Positions 1 through 8,989 are shown, counted from the stretch's first letter. The stretch: 64,000 nt of DNA from Streptomyces gardneri (GCF_006539185.1 NZ_BJMN01000037.1:45487-109486), one strand, 5' to 3'. The notes: generated by a model not told the origin, from the sequence alone. Program-made: numbers and translations.

Positions 1-3000
1 TCCTTCGCGGAGAAGGACGGCAAGCCGACCCTGGTCAAGCCGGAGCACGTCAACTTCGGTCTCGCGATCGACCTGGTGAAGCCCAACGGCGACCGCCAGC
101 TCGTCGTCGCGGGCATCAAGAAGGCCGAGACGCTCAACTTCTTCGAGTTCTGGCAGGCGTACGAGGACATCGTCAAGCGGGCCCGCGTGGGCAAGCTGTC
201 GATGGACGACTTCACCGGTGTCACGGTCTCCCTGACCAACCCCGGCGGCCTCGGCACCGTCCACTCCGTGCCGCGTCTGATGCCCGGCCAGTCGGTCATC
301 ATGGGCGTCGGCTCGATGGACTACCCGGCCGAGTTCCAGGGCACGTCCCAGGACACGCTGAACAAGCTGGGCATCTCGAAGGTCATGACCCTGACCTCGA
401 CCTACGACCACCGGGTCATCCAGGGCGCCGCCTCCGGCGAGTTCCTGCGCGTCGTCGCGAACTACCTCCTCGGCGAGCAGGGCTTCTACGACGACATCTT
501 CAAGGCGCTGCGCATCCCCTACGAGCCGGTCCGCTGGCTCAAGGACATCGACGCGTCGCACGACGACGACGTCACCAAGGCCGCGCGCGTCTTCGAGCTC
601 ATCCACTCCTACCGGGTCCGCGGCCACGTCATGGCCGACACCGACCCGCTGGAGTACAAGCAGCGCAAGCACCCCGACCTGGACATCACCGAGCACGGCC
701 TCACCCTGTGGGACCTTGAGCGGGAGTTCGCCGTCGGCGGCTTCGCCGGCAAGTCGATGATGAAGCTCCGCGACATCCTCGGCGTCCTGCGCGACTCGTA
801 CTGCCGCACCACCGGCGTCGAGTTCATGCACATCCAGGACCCGAAGCAGCGCAAGTGGATCCAGGACCGCGTCGAGCGCCCGCACGCCCGTGTGGAGCGC
901 GAGGAGCAGCTCCGGATCCTGCGCCGGCTGAACGCGGCGGAGGCCTTCGAGACCTTCCTGCAGACGAAGTACGTCGGCCAGAAGCGCTTCTCCCTGGAAG
1001 GCGGCGAGTCCGTCATCCCGCTGCTCGACGCGGTCATCGACTCGGCCGCCGAGTCGCGCCTCGACGAGGTCGTCATCGGCATGGCCCACCGCGGCCGTCT
1101 GAACGTCCTCGCGAACATCGTCGGCAAGTCGTACGCGCAGATCTTCCGCGAGTTCGAGGGCAACCTCGACCCGAAGTCGATGCACGGCTCCGGCGACGTC
1201 AAGTACCACCTGGGCGCCGAGGGCACCTTCACGGGCCTCGACGGCGAGCAGATCACGGTCTCCCTGGCCGCCAACCCCTCCCACCTGGAGGCGGTCGACC
1301 CGGTCCTGGAGGGCATCGCCCGCGCCAAGCAGGACGTCATCAACAAGGGCGGCACGGACTTCACCGTCCTGCCGGTCGCCCTCCACGGTGACGCGGCCTT
1401 CGCCGGCCAGGGTGTCGTCGCCGAGACGCTGAACATGTCGCAGCTGCGGGGCTACCGCACCGGTGGCACGGTCCACATCGTCATCAACAACCAGGTCGGC
1501 TTCACCGCCGCCCCGGAGTCCTCGCGTTCCTCGATGTACGCGACCGACGTGGCCCGCATGATCGAGGCGCCGATCTTCCACGTGAACGGCGACGACCCGG
1601 AGGCCGTGGTCCGCGTCGCGCGGCTCGCCTTCGAGTTCCGCCAGACGTTCAACAAGGACGTCGTGATCGACCTCATCTGCTACCGCCGCCGCGGTCACAA
1701 CGAGGGCGACAACCCGCAGTTCACCAACCCGCAGATGTACAACCTGATCGACAAGAAGCGTTCGGTGCGCAAGCTGTACACCGAGTCGCTCATCGGTCGC
1801 GGTGACATCACCCTCGAAGAGGCGGAGCAGGCGCTCCAGGACTTCCAGGGCCAGCTGGAGAAGGTGTTCGCGGAGGTCCGCGAGGCCACCGCGGCGCCGG
1901 CCCCGGCGCACGTCCCGGACGCCAAGGCCGAGTTCCCGGTCGCCGTCACCACCGCGGTCTCCGCCGAGGTCGTGAAGCGGATCGCCGAGTCGCAGGTCAG
2001 CATCCCGGAGCGGATCACGGTCCACCCGCGTCTGATGCCGCAGATGCAGCGCCGTGCCGCCTCCATCGACGACGGCACCATCGACTGGGGCTTCGGCGAG
2101 ACCCTCGCCATCGGCTCCCTGCTGATGGAGGGCACCCCGGTCCGGCTCTCGGGCCAGGACTCCCGTCGCGGCACCTTCGGCCAGCGCCACGCGGTCCTCG
2201 TCGACCAGGAGACCGGCGAGGACTTCACCCCGCTGCTCTACCTCGCCGAGGACCAGGCCCACTACAACGTCTACGACTCGCTGCTCAGCGAGTACGCGGC
2301 GATGGGCTTCGAGTACGGCTACTCGCTGACCCGCCCGGACGCCCTGGTCGTCTGGGAGGCCCAGTTCGGTGACTTCGTCAACGGCGCGCAGACCGTCGTC
2401 GACGAGTTCATCTCCTCGGCCGAGCAGAAGTGGGGCCAGACCTCCGGCGTCACGCTGCTCCTGCCGCACGGCTACGAGGGCCAGGGCCCGGACCACTCGT
2501 CCGCGCGCCCGGAGCGCTTCCTCCAGATGTGCGCCCAGGACAACATGACGGTCGCCATGCCGACGCTGCCGTCGAACTACTTCCACCTCCTGCGCTGGCA
2601 GGTGCACAACCCGCACCACAAGCCGCTCATCGTGTTCACCCCGAAGTCGATGCTGCGTCTGAAGGCGGCGGCGTCGAAGGTCGAGGAGTTCACCACCGGC
2701 GGCTTCCGCCCGGTGATCGGCGACGAGACGGTCAACCCGGCCGACGTCCGCAAGGTCGTCTTCTGCGCCGGCAAGGTCTACTACGACCTGGAGGCCGAGC
2801 GTCAGAAGCGTGGCGACACGGAGACCGCGATCATCCGTCTGGAGCGCCTGTACCCGCTGCCGGGTGCCGAGCTCCAGGCCGAGATCGCCAAGTACCCGAA
2901 CGCCGCGAAGTACATCTGGGCGCAGGAGGAGCCGGCGAACCAGGGTGCCTGGCCGTTCATCGCGCTCAACCTGATCGACCACCTGGACCTGGCGGTCGGC

Positions 3001-3129
3001 GCGGACATCCCGGCGGGCGAGCGCCTGCGCCGGATCTCGCGTCCGCACTCCTCCTCCCCGGCGGTCGGCTCGGCCAAGCGCCACCAGGCGGAGCAGCAGC
3101 AGCTGGTCAACGAGGTCTTCGACGCCTGA
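1..3129 (+). CDS. kgd: Multifunctional 2-oxoglutarate dehydrogenase/decarboxylase, E2-E1 protein (5' partial)
   Basis: The reading frame is open from base 1, so the N-terminus lies outside the window; 1042 residues are visible. The first ~190 residues are the C-terminal part of a dihydrolipoyl succinyltransferase (E2) domain with the active-site motif DHRVIQG near visible residue 136. The rest is the thiamine-diphosphate E1 domain, with GMAHRGRLNVL, the cofactor motif GDAAFAGQG near residue 464, and RGHNEGDNP. This E2-E1 fusion is the actinobacterial OdhA/Kgd architecture, acting in the TCA cycle with a separate E3. A perfect stem-loop follows the stop. The product is secure. The symbol follows the mycobacterial name; sucA is also used in Streptomyces. 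Confidence 0.96.
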   Translation, partial: SFAEKDGKPTLVKPEHVNFGLAIDLVKPNGDRQLVVAGIKKAETLNFFEFWQAYEDIVKRARVGKLSMDDFTGVTVSLTNPGGLGTVHSVPRLMPGQSVIMGVGSMDYPAEFQGTSQDTLNKLGISKVMTLTSTYDHRVIQGAASGEFLRVVANYLLGEQGFYDDIFKALRIPYEPVRWLKDIDASHDDDVTKAARVFELIHSYRVRGHVMADTDPLEYKQRKHPDLDITEHGLTLWDLEREFAVGGFAGKSMMKLRDILGVLRDSYCRTTGVEFMHIQDPKQRKWIQDRVERPHARVEREEQLRILRRLNAAEAFETFLQTKYVGQKRFSLEGGESVIPLLDAVIDSAAESRLDEVVIGMAHRGRLNVLANIVGKSYAQIFREFEGNLDPKSMHGSGDVKYHLGAEGTFTGLDGEQITVSLAANPSHLEAVDPVLEGIARAKQDVINKGGTDFTVLPVALHGDAAFAGQGVVAETLNMSQLRGYRTGGTVHIVINNQVGFTAAPESSRSSMYATDVARMIEAPIFHVNGDDPEAVVRVARLAFEFRQTFNKDVVIDLICYRRRGHNEGDNPQFTNPQMYNLIDKKRSVRKLYTESLIGRGDITLEEAEQALQDFQGQLEKVFAEVREATAAPAPAHVPDAKAEFPVAVTTAVSAEVVKRIAESQVSIPERITVHPRLMPQMQRRAASIDDGTIDWGFGETLAIGSLLMEGTPVRLSGQDSRRGTFGQRHAVLVDQETGEDFTPLLYLAEDQAHYNVYDSLLSEYAAMGFEYGYSLTRPDALVVWEAQFGDFVNGAQTVVDEFISSAEQKWGQTSGVTLLLPHGYEGQGPDHSSARPERFLQMCAQDNMTVAMPTLPSNYFHLLRWQVHNPHHKPLIVFTPKSMLRLKAAASKVEEFTTGGFRPVIGDETVNPADVRKVVFCAGKVYYDLEAERQKRGDTETAIIRLERLYPLPGAELQAEIAKYPNAAKYIWAQEEPANQGAWPFIALNLIDHLDLAVGADIPAGERLRRISRPHSSSPAVGSAKRHQAEQQQLVNEVFDA

Positions 3130-3164
3130 TCGACCACTCCGTGCGCGTAGCCGCGCGTACGGGA

Positions 3165-3200
3165 GGAGGCCCGGCATCCCGAGAGGGGTGCCGGGCCTCC
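3165..3200 (+). terminator. Stem-loop terminator after kgd
   Basis: A 16-bp stem (3165-3180 with 3185-3200, one G-T pair) with a 4-nt loop starts 36 bases after the kgd stop. There is no long T tract, as is usual in Streptomyces. It separates kgd from the downstream gene, whose -10 box begins at 3218. Confidence 0.8.
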
Positions 3201-3229
3201 GGCGTTTCCGGATTGCCTATCCTGGTCGC

Positions 3230-3415
3230 ATGTACTTCACCGACCGTGGCATCGAGGAACTGGAGAAGCGGCGCGGCGAGGAGGAGGTCACCTTCGAGTG
3301 GCTCGCCGAGCAGCTGCGGACCTTCGTCGACCTCAACCCCGACTTCGAGGTGCCGGTCGAGCGCCTCGCGACCTGGCTGGCCCGTCTGGACGACGACGAG
3401 GACGAGGACGAGTAG
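3230..3415 (+). CDS. DUF6104 family small acidic protein
   Basis: A 61-residue protein of unknown function, conserved in Streptomyces. It opens with MYFTDRGIEELEKRRGEEEV and ends in an Asp/Glu-rich tail (DDDEDEDE). There is no signal peptide or membrane segment. An upstream GTG at 3188 lies inside the kgd terminator stem, so ATG 3230 is preferred. TATCCT at 3218-3223, six bases before the ATG and with no Shine-Dalgarno sequence, suggests a leaderless mRNA. Family assignment is from the conserved N-terminal sequence; no function is claimed. Confidence 0.75.
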   Translation: MYFTDRGIEELEKRRGEEEVTFEWLAEQLRTFVDLNPDFEVPVERLATWLARLDDDEDEDE

Positions 3416-3494
3416 GAAGCCTCGGGCAGCCGTCAGGGCTGCTGAGGCACGGGCTCCGGCTTCCGGGGCTCCGGCCCTGGCTCCGGCCTCCCCG

Positions 3495-4310
3495 TCAGCG
3501 GTCCCGCAGCCGGTCGTAGGCGAGTCCCAGCGCGCCGTGCGCGACGAGCAGCGCCCCCGCAGTCGCCCAGCCGCCGCTGCGCCGGCCGATCCCCCAGACC
3601 AGCAGCGGCACGCCCGCCGCGAGTTGCGCCCCGTTGAGTGCCCGCGCCCTGGGGCCGCGCAGGTACGGGCCGAGGGGCCCTTCCTCCATCACGTCCAGCT
3701 CGGCTCGTACGGCGTCCCGCCAGCCGAGCCATTCGAGCTGCTCGGCGCCCTGCGCCAGGGCGACGGAGCGGAGCCGGTCGGCGCTGTCGCCGGGGACGAG
3801 GCCGGTCGGCAGGGCGAGGCCGGTGCGGGCGAGGACCGCGACGACGCCGACGAGCCGGCTGTGGGCGTCGGCGTCCGCGTCGGGCTCGGTGAGCGGTTCC
3901 AGGGCCTGCACGTCCAGGACGGGGTCGAGGGCGAGCCGGGCGGCGAAGGTACGCATGGCCTCGTCCTCGCCGACGGGTGTGCCGTCCGCGAGCCAGGTGT
4001 AGCCGACGGTGCGGCGGAAGCCGGCGGCGAGGGTGATCCCGGCCCGGTCGCGGTCCCACCAGAGGGCGAGGACGGGCCAGGTCGCGGCGGAGACGGCGAG
4101 GGCGGTGGCCCAGCCGGTGACGACCTGTTCGACGGGCTCCCCGCCGTGGAGCCAGGGCTTCCCCTCCGGTACGAGCACGCTCCAGTCGACGCCCGCGGGG
4201 GCGAGGAGCAGGTGTTCCCGCAGGAGCTGGGCCGGTGGCCTGACCGCCGCGGGGTCGGCACGGCAGAGCAGCAGCGCCCCTGAGGGGCTCGATCCGGATG
4301 TCGCGTTCAT
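3495..4310 (-). CDS. Conserved hypothetical protein with C-terminal hydrophobic segments
   Basis: A 271-residue protein I cannot assign to a named family. The body is soluble, with an Asp/Ala-rich stretch near residue 145. The C-terminal ~50 residues hold two short hydrophobic stretches (AAGVPLLVWGIG and ATAGALLVAHGALGLAY), a possible membrane anchor. A TAGCGT -10 box (minus strand, 4317-4322) sits six bases before the ATG with no ribosome binding site, so a leaderless transcript is likely. It lies between the kgd/DUF6104 region and the divergent DUF4097 gene. Codon bias shows a real gene; its role is unknown. Confidence 0.75.
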   Translation of the reverse strand: MNATSGSSPSGALLLCRADPAAVRPPAQLLREHLLLAPAGVDWSVLVPEGKPWLHGGEPVEQVVTGWATALAVSAATWPVLALWWDRDRAGITLAAGFRRTVGYTWLADGTPVGEDEAMRTFAARLALDPVLDVQALEPLTEPDADADAHSRLVGVVAVLARTGLALPTGLVPGDSADRLRSVALAQGAEQLEWLGWRDAVRAELDVMEEGPLGPYLRGPRARALNGAQLAAGVPLLVWGIGRRSGGWATAGALLVAHGALGLAYDRLRDR

Positions 4311-4379
4311 GCCCCCACGCTAGCCAATTTGTCCATGTACGGCGGTGATTGCCCCCTACGCATCAGGGAAGAGTCAGGG

Positions 4380-4428
4380 TTGACTTCCCCCGACCGCGAT
4401 ATATCGTGTCTATCGAGAGTCGCGATAT
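4380..4428 (+). promoter_or_regulatory. Promoter region with CGATATATCG palindrome upstream of DUF4097-padR
   Basis: TTGACT at 4380-4385 is a good -35 box. The palindrome CGATATATCG (4397-4406) lies where the -10 region is expected, and a further CGCGATAT element occurs at 4421-4428. Inverted A/T-centred repeats overlapping a promoter upstream of a padR gene are typical PadR autoregulatory sites. This assignment is inferred from position. Confidence 0.5.
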
Positions 4429-4458
4429 GTTGCGTTGCCGAAACGGGAGGTCAGCACC

Positions 4459-5346
4459 ATGACAGAGTGGTCCGTCACCGAGCCGACGAAACTTGCCCCG
4501 GCCGACCCCGTGACGCGCCTGCAGGTCCGCATCGTCAACGGCACGGTGAACGTGGTGGGCACGGACGAGAGTTCCGCCCGCGTCGAGATCTCCGAGATCC
4601 AGGGCCCGCCGCTGATCGTGACGCAGGACGGCTCCACCCTGACCGTCACCTATGAGGACCTGCACTGGAAGAACCTCCTCAAGTGGTTCGACCGCAAGGG
4701 CCACAAGCGCCGCGCCGTCGTCTCCGTCGCCGTCCCCGCGGGCGTCGACGTCGAGGTCGGCGCGGTCGACGCCGAGGCGGTCGTCTCCGGCATCAGAGGA
4801 CGTACGGAGGTGCGCGGCGTCACGGGCGACACGACCCTCCTCGGCCTCTCCGGTCCGGTCCGCGCCGAGAGCGTCTCCGGAAGCCTGGAGGCCCAGTCGG
4901 TCACGGGCGCGCTGCGGATCACCTCGGTGACGGGCGCCGTCACGGTGATCGAGGGCGCCGGCGGCTCAGTGAAGGCCGATACGGTCAGCGGTGACATGGT
5001 CATCGACCTCGACCCGGCCGAGCTCGACGGCCCGCCCGCCGACATCCGGCTCACCAGCGTCTCCGGTCAGGTCGCCATCCGGCTGCCGCACCCGGCCGAC
5101 GCCCAGGTGGAGGCGAGCACGACGAGCGGCTCCGTGTCGAACGCCTTCGAGGACCTGCGGGTGACCGGCCAGTGGGGCACCAAGTCCATCACCGGCACCC
5201 TGGGTTCCGGTCGGGGCACGCTCAAGGCGACCACCGTCTCCGGCTCCATCGCCCTGCTCCGCCGCCCCGAGACGGCCGAGGACACCGAGTCCACCCCCGC
5301 CACGGCCCCCGCGGCCTCCCCCTCCGCGACCGGAAAGGTGCTCTGA
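4459..5346 (+). CDS. DUF4097 family beta-strand repeat protein
   Basis: A 295-residue protein, almost entirely short beta-strand repeats of the form VSG/VTG...V (for example RAESVSGSLEAQSVTG), which marks the DUF4097 (putative adhesin-like) family. There is no signal peptide or membrane segment, so it is probably cytoplasmic despite the family name. GGGAGG at 4445-4450 sets the ATG at 4459; a TTG at 4435 is in frame but lacks a ribosome binding site. One base separates it from the downstream padR gene, so the two are co-transcribed. Members often sit next to PadR regulators, and the molecular role is unknown. Confidence 0.88.
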   Translation: MTEWSVTEPTKLAPADPVTRLQVRIVNGTVNVVGTDESSARVEISEIQGPPLIVTQDGSTLTVTYEDLHWKNLLKWFDRKGHKRRAVVSVAVPAGVDVEVGAVDAEAVVSGIRGRTEVRGVTGDTTLLGLSGPVRAESVSGSLEAQSVTGALRITSVTGAVTVIEGAGGSVKADTVSGDMVIDLDPAELDGPPADIRLTSVSGQVAIRLPHPADAQVEASTTSGSVSNAFEDLRVTGQWGTKSITGTLGSGRGTLKATTVSGSIALLRRPETAEDTESTPATAPAASPSATGKVL

Positions 5347-5347
5347 C

Positions 5348-6298
5348 ATGTCGCCCGTCTTCGCCCATGGCCGCCTCCGCCTCTACCTGCTCAAGCTGCT
5401 TGACGAGGCCCCCCGCCACGGCTACGAGGTGATCCGGCTCCTGGAGGAGCGCTTCCAAGGGCTGTACGCGCCCTCCGCCGGCACGGTCTACCCGAGACTC
5501 GCCAAGCTGGAGGCCGAAGGCCTCGTCACCCACGCCAGCGAGGGCGGCCGGAAGGTCTACTCGATCACCGACGCGGGCCGTGCCGAGCTGGCCGGCCGCG
5601 GGGCCGAGCTGACCGACCTGGAGCGGGAGATCCGCGACTCGGTCTCGGAGCTGGCGGCGGAGATCCGTGACGACGTGCGCGGCGCGGCCGGCCGGGTGCG
5701 CAGCGAGATGCGCGCGGCGGCCGGGCAGACGCGGAAGGCGGAGGGCTCGTCGTTCGCCGACGCCAAGGAGGAGCTGCGCCGGGCCAAGCAGGAGTGGAAG
5801 GAACAGGCCCGCCAGGCCAAGGCGGAGGCCCAGTCGGCCCGCCACCAGGCGAAGGAGTTCCAGCGCATCGCCCAGCAGGTCCAGGAGGAGGTCCAGGACC
5901 GGTTCTCGCGGGGCGACTGGCCCAAGGGGGTCTGGGAGGGCCTCTCGGACATCACGGCGCAGCTCGGCGGCCTGGTGGCGGGCACGACCCACCCGAAGGC
6001 GGCGGCCGAGGCGGCCGGTGCCTTCGGAGGCGGCAGAGCCACCGGCGAGGCCGGAGGGGCCGCTTCGGCCGATGCCGCCGACGAGGCCGCGAGGGCGCCG
6101 GAGTGGGCGCGCGACACGGAGGGTTCGGGCGATCCGGGCCGCGATCTCGACCGGCTGCTCGACCGCTTCCGGGACGAGATCCGTGACGCGGCCCGGGACC
6201 ACGGGGTGACCGGGGACCAGCTGGCCGAGACCCGCCGCCATCTGTCGACGGCGGCGGTCCGGATCACGGACGTGCTGAACCCCCGGCGGGAGGGCTGA
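5348..6298 (+). CDS. PadR family transcriptional regulator with long charged C-terminal region
   Basis: 316 residues. Residues 1-85 are a PadR winged helix (LLDEAPRHGYEVIRLLEE, then GTVYPRLAKLEAEGLV). Residues ~90-190 are an Ala/Glu/Arg/Lys-rich, probably coiled-coil region. The C-terminal ~120 residues are Gly/Ala/Asp-rich, ending with an amphipathic segment. Typical PadR proteins are 110-190 residues, so the extension is unusual. It begins one base after the DUF4097 stop and probably represses that operon. Its 3' end overlaps the convergent GH5 gene by 35 bp. Confidence 0.9.
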   Translation: MSPVFAHGRLRLYLLKLLDEAPRHGYEVIRLLEERFQGLYAPSAGTVYPRLAKLEAEGLVTHASEGGRKVYSITDAGRAELAGRGAELTDLEREIRDSVSELAAEIRDDVRGAAGRVRSEMRAAAGQTRKAEGSSFADAKEELRRAKQEWKEQARQAKAEAQSARHQAKEFQRIAQQVQEEVQDRFSRGDWPKGVWEGLSDITAQLGGLVAGTTHPKAAAEAAGAFGGGRATGEAGGAASADAADEAARAPEWARDTEGSGDPGRDLDRLLDRFRDEIRDAARDHGVTGDQLAETRRHLSTAAVRITDVLNPRREG

Positions 6299-7715
6299 GC
6301 GGGCCGGTTGAACCCCGGGTGACGGTGACCGTCACCCGGGCGTCCGGGGCCGCGAGGACCCAGGCCCTCCCCCGGTCCTTGCGGAGCACGAGCGCCGCGC
6401 CCCGGACCTTCACCCGCCAGTCGCCCGGCGGGAGCGAGAGCTCGGTGACGCGGGGGCCGCGCCGCCCCGCGGAGTCGTACGACAGGCGGTAGACCCCCGC
6501 CGCCGCGTCGTAGGCCGCGGAGCGGACCGTGCCCGCGACCGCCTCCGCGTACGGCTCGGCGGTCAGCTCCTTGTTGGTACGGAAGGCACCCGTACCGTCC
6601 ACCGCGCAGTAGCCGCCGCCGTAGCACCACTCCCAGCCGGCCCATCCGGAGCTGTAGCGGCCGAGCGAGGCCATGGCCTCGCGGTAGAAGCGGTTCATGT
6701 TCGGCCGGGAGTTGTTGAGCGGGCCCCACTCGCCCACGAGGACGGGCACCTTGTACTCCTTCGGGTACAGGGTGACGGCCTGCTCGTAGTTCTCGATCCA
6801 GCCGGCGTCCGGGTCGTAGTCCCCGCCCGCCTCCATGCCGCCGTTGTAGAAGTGCGGGGCGTAGACGACCTTCGGGTCGTCGATCCGGCCGAGCCCCGTG
6901 GGCACCCCCTCGCCCACGATCGGGGTCGGTTCGACGAAGAGCCAGTTGTCGTCGTCGACCGAACGGATCGCGTCCGCGATCCGGTTGTACATCGGGGTGA
7001 TCTGGTCCCGTTCGATGCGCCGGGCGGCCGTCGCCAGGTCCTCGCCCTCCCGCAGCTCGCCCATCGGCTCGTTGATCAGGTCGTAGCCCAGGACGGCCGG
7101 GTGGTCCTCGAAGCGGTCGGCGAGCACCCGCCACATGCGGGCCTGGGCGAGCCGGAGGTCCTCGTCCTCGTACAGGTGGGTGAAGGCCCGCTGCACGGCG
7201 GGCTCGAAGTACTCGGAGAACCAGTCCTCGGGGTGCGGGGTGAAGGGCAGGCCGTCGGTCCTCGTGGCCCAGGCGGGGATGCCCCGGTGGTCGAAGGCAG
7301 GCCCGAAGACGTCCTGGTGAGCGTCGAGGACGACCTTGACGTCGTGGCGCGCGGCCCAGTCCAGGACCCGTTCGATCTTGCGCAGGTACGCCTGGCTGTA
7401 CCGGCCGGGCGTGGGCTCCAGGTCGTCCCAGAAGACGAGGACCCGGGCGAGGTTGAAGCCCTTGGCGCGCATGTCGCGGAAGTGCTTCTCGGTGATGGCG
7501 GAGAGGGCGGCGTCGCCGCTGTGCGCCTTGTCCCCGACGTTCCAGCCGCGCAGGGTGAGGACGCGGCCGCGGTCGTCGGTGAGGGCGGGTATGCCCGTCC
7601 CCGCCGAGGTCTCAGGACTCGCCGGACTCGCCGGACCTGCGGGATCCGCGTGGGCGGCCGTCGGGGCGAGCAGCGCGGCGACGACGGCGGTCGCGGCAAG
7701 GGTGGTTCGCAACAA
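6264..7715 (-). CDS. Secreted glycoside hydrolase family 5 protein, endoglycoceramidase/cellulase-like
   Basis: About 483 residues with an N-terminal signal peptide (Arg, hydrophobic core, cleavage after TAAHA). The GH5 barrel carries the acid/base motif LINEPMG and the nucleophile motif LVGEWGP. The nearest family by pattern (RGWNVG, HQDVF, long loop before NEP) is the endoglycoceramidase-like GH5 group, but the substrate is not fixed by sequence. The likely start is TTG 7715 or 7712: GGAGG at 7722-7726 is correctly spaced from TTG 7715, while the farther TTG at 7736 has no ribosome binding site. The C-terminal ~80 residues form a small beta domain. The 3' end overlaps padR. Confidence 0.88.
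   Translation of the reverse strand: MLRTTLAATAVVAALLAPTAAHADPAGPASPASPETSAGTGIPALTDDRGRVLTLRGWNVGDKAHSGDAALSAITEKHFRDMRAKGFNLARVLVFWDDLEPTPGRYSQAYLRKIERVLDWAARHDVKVVLDAHQDVFGPAFDHRGIPAWATRTDGLPFTPHPEDWFSEYFEPAVQRAFTHLYEDEDLRLAQARMWRVLADRFEDHPAVLGYDLINEPMGELREGEDLATAARRIERDQITPMYNRIADAIRSVDDDNWLFVEPTPIVGEGVPTGLGRIDDPKVVYAPHFYNGGMEAGGDYDPDAGWIENYEQAVTLYPKEYKVPVLVGEWGPLNNSRPNMNRFYREAMASLGRYSSGWAGWEWCYGGGYCAVDGTGAFRTNKELTAEPYAEAVAGTVRSAAYDAAAGVYRLSYDSAGRRGPRVTELSLPPGDWRVKVRGAALVLRKDRGRAWVLAAPDARVTVTVTRGSTGPLSPPAGGSARP
6314..6340. terminator. Perfect palindrome inside the GH5 3' end, likely padR terminator
   Basis: Two perfect 13-base arms (6314-6326 and 6328-6340) around a single G begin 16 bases after the padR stop. 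On the plus strand this can fold as a terminator for DUF4097-padR. On the minus strand it encodes the valine/threonine repeat (VTVTVT) near the C-terminus of the GH5 protein. Confidence 0.6.
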
Positions 7716-7794
7716 GGAGGACCTCCGACACGACAAGGTGAGTGATGTTCACGTTTCTCGTGTCGGAGATCCCATCAGGAGAACTGACGAGTCA

Positions 7795-8760
7795 TCAAGA
7801 GGTCGTCAGGACGATCTTTCCGAAGAGTTCACCGGAGGCCATCTTCTCGAAGCCCTCGCGCGCCCGGTCCAGCGGAAGGACCTCGTCGACGACCGGCCGG
7901 ACACCCGTCGCCGCGCAGAACGACAGCAGGTCCTCCAGCTCGTCCTTGGTGCCCATCGTGGAGCCGACGACCTTCAGTTCCAGGAAGAAGATCCGGGTGA
8001 GCTCCGCGTGCGCGGGCCGGTCCCCGCTCGTGGCGCCCGAGATGACGAGGGTGCCGCCCGGCCGCAACGACTTGACCGAGTGCGACCAGGTGGCGGCGCC
8101 GACGGTCTCGATGACCGCGTCCACGCGCTGCGGCAGCCGCGCCCCCGGCTCGTACGCCTCGACGGCACCGAGCTCGACGGCCCGCTTGCGCTTGGCCTCG
8201 TCGCGGCTGGTGGCGAAGACCCGCAGGCCCGCCGCCTTGCCGAGGGCGATCGCGGCGGTGGCGACGCCGCCGCCCGCGCCCTGCACGAGCACCGAGTCCC
8301 CGGGGCGCACACCGGCGTTGGTGAAGAGCATGCGGTACGCGGTCAGCCAGGCGGTGGGCAGACAGGCGGCCTCCTCGAAGGAGAGCTCCTTCGGCTTGGG
8401 CAGCACGTTCCAGCGGGGAACGGTCACCCGCTCGGCGAAGGTGCCCTGGTACCGCTCGGTGAGGATGGAGCGGGGTTCGTCCGGCCCGACACCGTGGCCG
8501 GTCTGGCCGATCACGGAGTGCAGGACGACCTCGTTGCCGTCCTCGTCGATGCCGGCGGCGTCGCAGCCGAGGATCATCGGCAGCTTCTCCTCGGGCAGCC
8601 CGACCCCGCGCAGCGACCACAGGTCGTGGTGGTTGAGCGAGGCGGCCTTGACGGTGACGGTGGTCCAGCCGGGCCGGACCTCGGGCTCGGGGCGTTCGCC
8701 CAATTCGAGCCCGTTCAAGGGCTGGTCGCGGTCGATTCGGGCGGCGTAGGCAGCGAACAT
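7795..8760 (-). CDS. Zinc-type medium-chain alcohol dehydrogenase/quinone oxidoreductase-like protein
   Basis: 321 residues of the MDR superfamily. The N-terminal GroES-like domain carries the SLNHHDLW motif. The Rossmann domain has the NAD(P) motif VLVQGAGGGVATAAI. The structural-zinc cysteine cluster is absent, which is closer to quinone oxidoreductases. The upstream in-frame extension to 9015 is rejected: TAGGGT lies seven bases before ATG 8760 with no Shine-Dalgarno sequence, indicating a leaderless transcript. It stands alone between the GH5 gene and malic enzyme. The substrate cannot be predicted. Confidence 0.9.
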   Translation of the reverse strand: MFAAYAARIDRDQPLNGLELGERPEPEVRPGWTTVTVKAASLNHHDLWSLRGVGLPEEKLPMILGCDAAGIDEDGNEVVLHSVIGQTGHGVGPDEPRSILTERYQGTFAERVTVPRWNVLPKPKELSFEEAACLPTAWLTAYRMLFTNAGVRPGDSVLVQGAGGGVATAAIALGKAAGLRVFATSRDEAKRKRAVELGAVEAYEPGARLPQRVDAVIETVGAATWSHSVKSLRPGGTLVISGATSGDRPAHAELTRIFFLELKVVGSTMGTKDELEDLLSFCAATGVRPVVDEVLPLDRAREGFEKMASGELFGKIVLTTS

Positions 8761-8871
8761 GGCCCCGACCCTAGGGTCCGACGGGCGCATGGCGGAACCA
8801 CGCACCCGTGTGACACATGCCTCCGCCCGGCGACACGCGGACGACCACCGGGCACGACGGGGCCCGGTACC

Positions 8872-8947
8872 GGCGTACGCGGACGAGACCCGGTCCCGGC
8901 GTACGCGACAAGGCCCCGCCCCGGCATACGCGACAGGGCCCCGTCCC
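8872..8947. repeat. Three tandem 25-26 bp imperfect repeats downstream of malic enzyme
   Basis: Copies begin at 8872, 8898 and 8923, each starting GGC(G/A)TACGCG and continuing into a C/G-rich half. A weaker copy lies near 8829. The third copy supplies the left arm of the malic enzyme terminator. Confidence 0.7.
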
Positions 8948-8972
8948 GGTGGTCCGGAACGGGGCCCTGTCG
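8931..8972 (-). terminator. Terminator of malic enzyme
   Basis: A 17-bp stem (8931-8947 with 8956-8972) with one mismatch or wobble and an 8-nt loop lies just after the malic enzyme stop on the minus strand. Confidence 0.75.
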
Positions 8973-8989
8973 GGGGCTCAGATACGAGC

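Noticed and set aside
2430..4283. 617-residue plus-strand frame starting inside kgd
   Set aside because: Out of frame with kgd, crosses the terminator and the DUF6104 gene, and runs antisense to the 3495-4310 gene.
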